DNA of 64,000 bases, taken from Eubacteriales bacterium (lineage in GTDB: Bacteria > Bacillota > Clostridia > Saccharofermentanales > DTU023). Shown piece after piece: positions 62,670 to 64,000 of the stretch. The notes under the pieces are model-generated. The model ran no database searches and was not told the origin of the DNA. It saw only the letters and a program-made list of their open reading frames with translations. Location: positions 1 to 64,000 of the forward strand of contig JAUNLW010000001.1 of assembly GCA_030532065.1 (NCBI GenBank), given 5' to 3'. The position numbers were made by a program, and so were the translations under genes. Position 1 is the first letter of the stretch; each line of letters begins with the position of its first letter.

Positions 62670-63089
62670 ATGGCAAAAAACGAGCAAAAAGATAAAGCAA
62701 AGAACAAGAAAGATAAGCCTTCATTTGGCCAACGAATCAGATCTTGGTTCAAGGGTATTCGGGCAGAACTTAAGAAAGTAACCTGGCCGGAAAAACTCAA
62801 ATTCCGTAAGAACGTTGCCGCTGTACTTGTGATCATCATTGTTTCTGTAGTCGTGATCTACTTCTTTGATACTCTAGTCACAGCCTTCTTGAATGTAACC
62901 GGCTTCTACGAGATAAAGCCAAATGAAGCGCCTCTGGCAGTTCAGCCCGCAATCGAAACGTCGATCGCAGAAGAAGCTCCGCCTGAGGAACAGGAAGCTG
63001 AGCCGGAAACTAAAGAGAACGAGGAAGAAAAGGCTGCTGAAGCGGAAAAAGTTGAAGCAACCGCTGAAGAAACTACGGGTGACAAGTAA
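62670..63089 (+). CDS. secE: Preprotein translocase subunit SecE with acidic C-terminal tail
   Basis: A 139-residue SecE. The core is standard: a cytosolic amphipathic helix with IRAELKKVTWPEKLKFRKNV and one membrane helix (AAVLVIIIVSVVVIYFFDTL). Bacterial single-span SecE normally ends near 60-75 residues; here about 60 more residues follow, rich in Glu, Ala, Pro and Lys. The tail would lie outside the membrane. ATG 62670 has AGAGGA upstream; a TTG at 62652 is less likely. Confidence 0.9.
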   Translation: MAKNEQKDKAKNKKDKPSFGQRIRSWFKGIRAELKKVTWPEKLKFRKNVAAVLVIIIVSVVVIYFFDTLVTAFLNVTGFYEIKPNEAPLAVQPAIETSIAEEAPPEEQEAEPETKENEEEKAAEAEKVEATAEETTGDK

Positions 63090-63127
63090 CACCCTGGCAG
63101 CTTGATAGACCAGAAAGAAAGCTAAGG

Positions 63128-63664
63128 ATGTCAGAGAGAAACACAAAAGATGCACTGTGGTATGTAGTCCACACTTACTCCGGTTACGAGAACAAGGTTA
63201 AGAACACTTTGGATATGATCGTGGAAAATCGGGGTCTGCAGGACTATATCCAAGAAGTCTTGGTGCCCACCGAAGAAGTGGTGGAGATCAAGGATGGTAA
63301 GCGTAAGACTTACGAGCGCAAGATCTACCCTGGCTATATTTTGGTTAAACTCGTACTCACAGACGAGATTTGGTACATTGTGCGTAATACCCATGGCGTC
63401 ACCGGCTTCGTTGGTTCTTCCAGCACTAACCCCGTGCCGCTGACGGATGAGGAACTCATGATCATGGGGCTGGAATCCAACTGGGAGCCCATTGTGGACT
63501 ACGGTATTGGTGACTCTGTAAAAATCATTTCCGGTCCTCTGGATGGTTTTGTGGGCACAGTAGAAGAAATCAACAACGAGAAAAAGAAACTCACGGTTTT
63601 GGTATCCATGTTTGGCCGCGAAACCCCGGTTGAGCTGGAACTTACTCAGGTGCTCAGAGTTTAA
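63128..63664 (+). CDS. nusG: Transcription termination/antitermination protein NusG
   Basis: A 178-residue NusG. The NGN domain begins [20 protein letters not shown] and has [20 protein letters not shown] and [12 protein letters not shown]; the C-terminal KOW domain has [20 protein letters not shown]. It links RNA polymerase with Rho and the ribosome. Gene order secE-nusG-rplK is conserved. Confidence 0.97.
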   Translation: MSERNTKDALWYVVHTYSGYENKVKNTLDMIVENRGLQDYIQEVLVPTEEVVEIKDGKRKTYERKIYPGYILVKLVLTDEIWYIVRNTHGVTGFVGSSSTNPVPLTDEELMIMGLESNWEPIVDYGIGDSVKIISGPLDGFVGTVEEINNEKKKLTVLVSMFGRETPVELELTQVLRV

Positions 63665-63666
63665 TG

Positions 63667-63750
63667 AGCAGAGCCAGCGCGCATGGCCTTAAAGCTATGT
63701 GGGCGTTTATTTTGCTGTATAGCAGCAGCCGAGTCTAACTTAGCTCTGCT
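63667..63750 (+). promoter_or_regulatory. Possible structured leader of rplK
   Basis: AGCAGAGC (63667-63674) pairs with GCTCTGCT (63743-63750), enclosing a smaller GCTG/CAGC region. It lies between nusG and rplK, where ribosomal-protein leaders are found, but I cannot assign it to a known class. Confidence 0.3.
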
Positions 63751-63786
63751 TTCAGAATAGATTTTAGAAAAATTGGGAGGTGGCAT

Positions 63787-64000
63787 ATGGCAAAAAAAGT
63801 AGTAGCCATGGTCAAACTGCAGATCCCCGCAGGTAAAGCAACACCAGCGCCGCCGGTCGGACCAGCCCTTGGACAACACGGATTGAACATTGCTCAGTTC
63901 ACCAAGGAATTTAATGAAAGAACCAAGAATGATATGGGAATGCTTATCCCTGTCATTATCACCGTTTATGCGGATAGGTCCTTTACTTTCATTACCAAGA
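63787..64000 (+). CDS. rplK: 50S ribosomal protein L11, partial
   Basis: The first 71 codons of L11, cut by the window end. [20 protein letters not shown] then [19 protein letters not shown] is the conserved N-terminal domain that binds the GTPase-associated 23S rRNA region. GGGAGG lies before the ATG. Confidence 0.96.
   Translation, partial: MAKKVVAMVKLQIPAGKATPAPPVGPALGQHGLNIAQFTKEFNERTKNDMGMLIPVIITVYADRSFTFITK

Overview
The window is bacterial chromosome from an anaerobic Bacillota, most likely a Clostridia. The support is the gene order rplM-rpsI, yicC-remA-gmk-rpoZ and rpmG-secE-nusG-rplK, the presence of pyruvate phosphate dikinase, and an oxygen-independent (CbiK/CbiD/CbiG) cobalamin route. 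I do not name a genus.

Layout. (1) 1-0.5 kb: degenerate tandem repeats. (2) 0.6-17 kb: core genes. These are rplM-rpsI behind a structured leader, tsaE and a tsaB-rimI fusion, a Crh-like HPr homologue next to uvrC, a phosphoesterase, yicC-remA-gmk-rpoZ-glyS, ppdK, a LysR regulator divergent from an M42 peptidase, and a PLP-fold-like protein. (3) 17.2-21.0 kb, minus strand: cobalt uptake cbiMNQO plus cbiK behind a cobalamin riboswitch. (4) 21.0-41.5 kb: a visibly AT-richer defence island. Module A holds an XRE/ImmA protein and a GIY-YIG/helicase restriction-modification system. Module B holds a MazG-like protein, a broken DUF262 gene, and a tight operon of helicase, DUF4391 protein, two-helix membrane protein, type III Mod and type III Res. 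(5) 41.5-62 kb: a second cobalamin riboswitch, a BtuCDF-type transporter, then nearly all of corrin-ring and nucleotide-loop biosynthesis. (6) 62.3-64 kb: rpmG-secE-nusG-rplK, the last cut by the window end.

Two results stand out. First, both corrin amidotransferases appear to have lost glutaminase function. CbiA has Gly where the nucleophilic Cys belongs (AEGGG for AECGG). The cobyric acid synthase, fused behind CobD, lacks the whole GATase domain but keeps its C-terminal tail. This suggests ammonia-dependent corrin amidation or an unlinked shared glutaminase. Second, the defence island lies between two divergent B12 riboswitches. In its middle is a mosaic scar made of pieces of the far riboswitch, of cbiQ and of the cbiM promoter region, as if two alternative islands of one locus had been joined.

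Several restriction genes in the island are interrupted, three of them at homopolymer runs (A7, G8, A7), while the core genes on both sides read cleanly. Phase variation, decay and sequencing error cannot be separated from this sequence alone.
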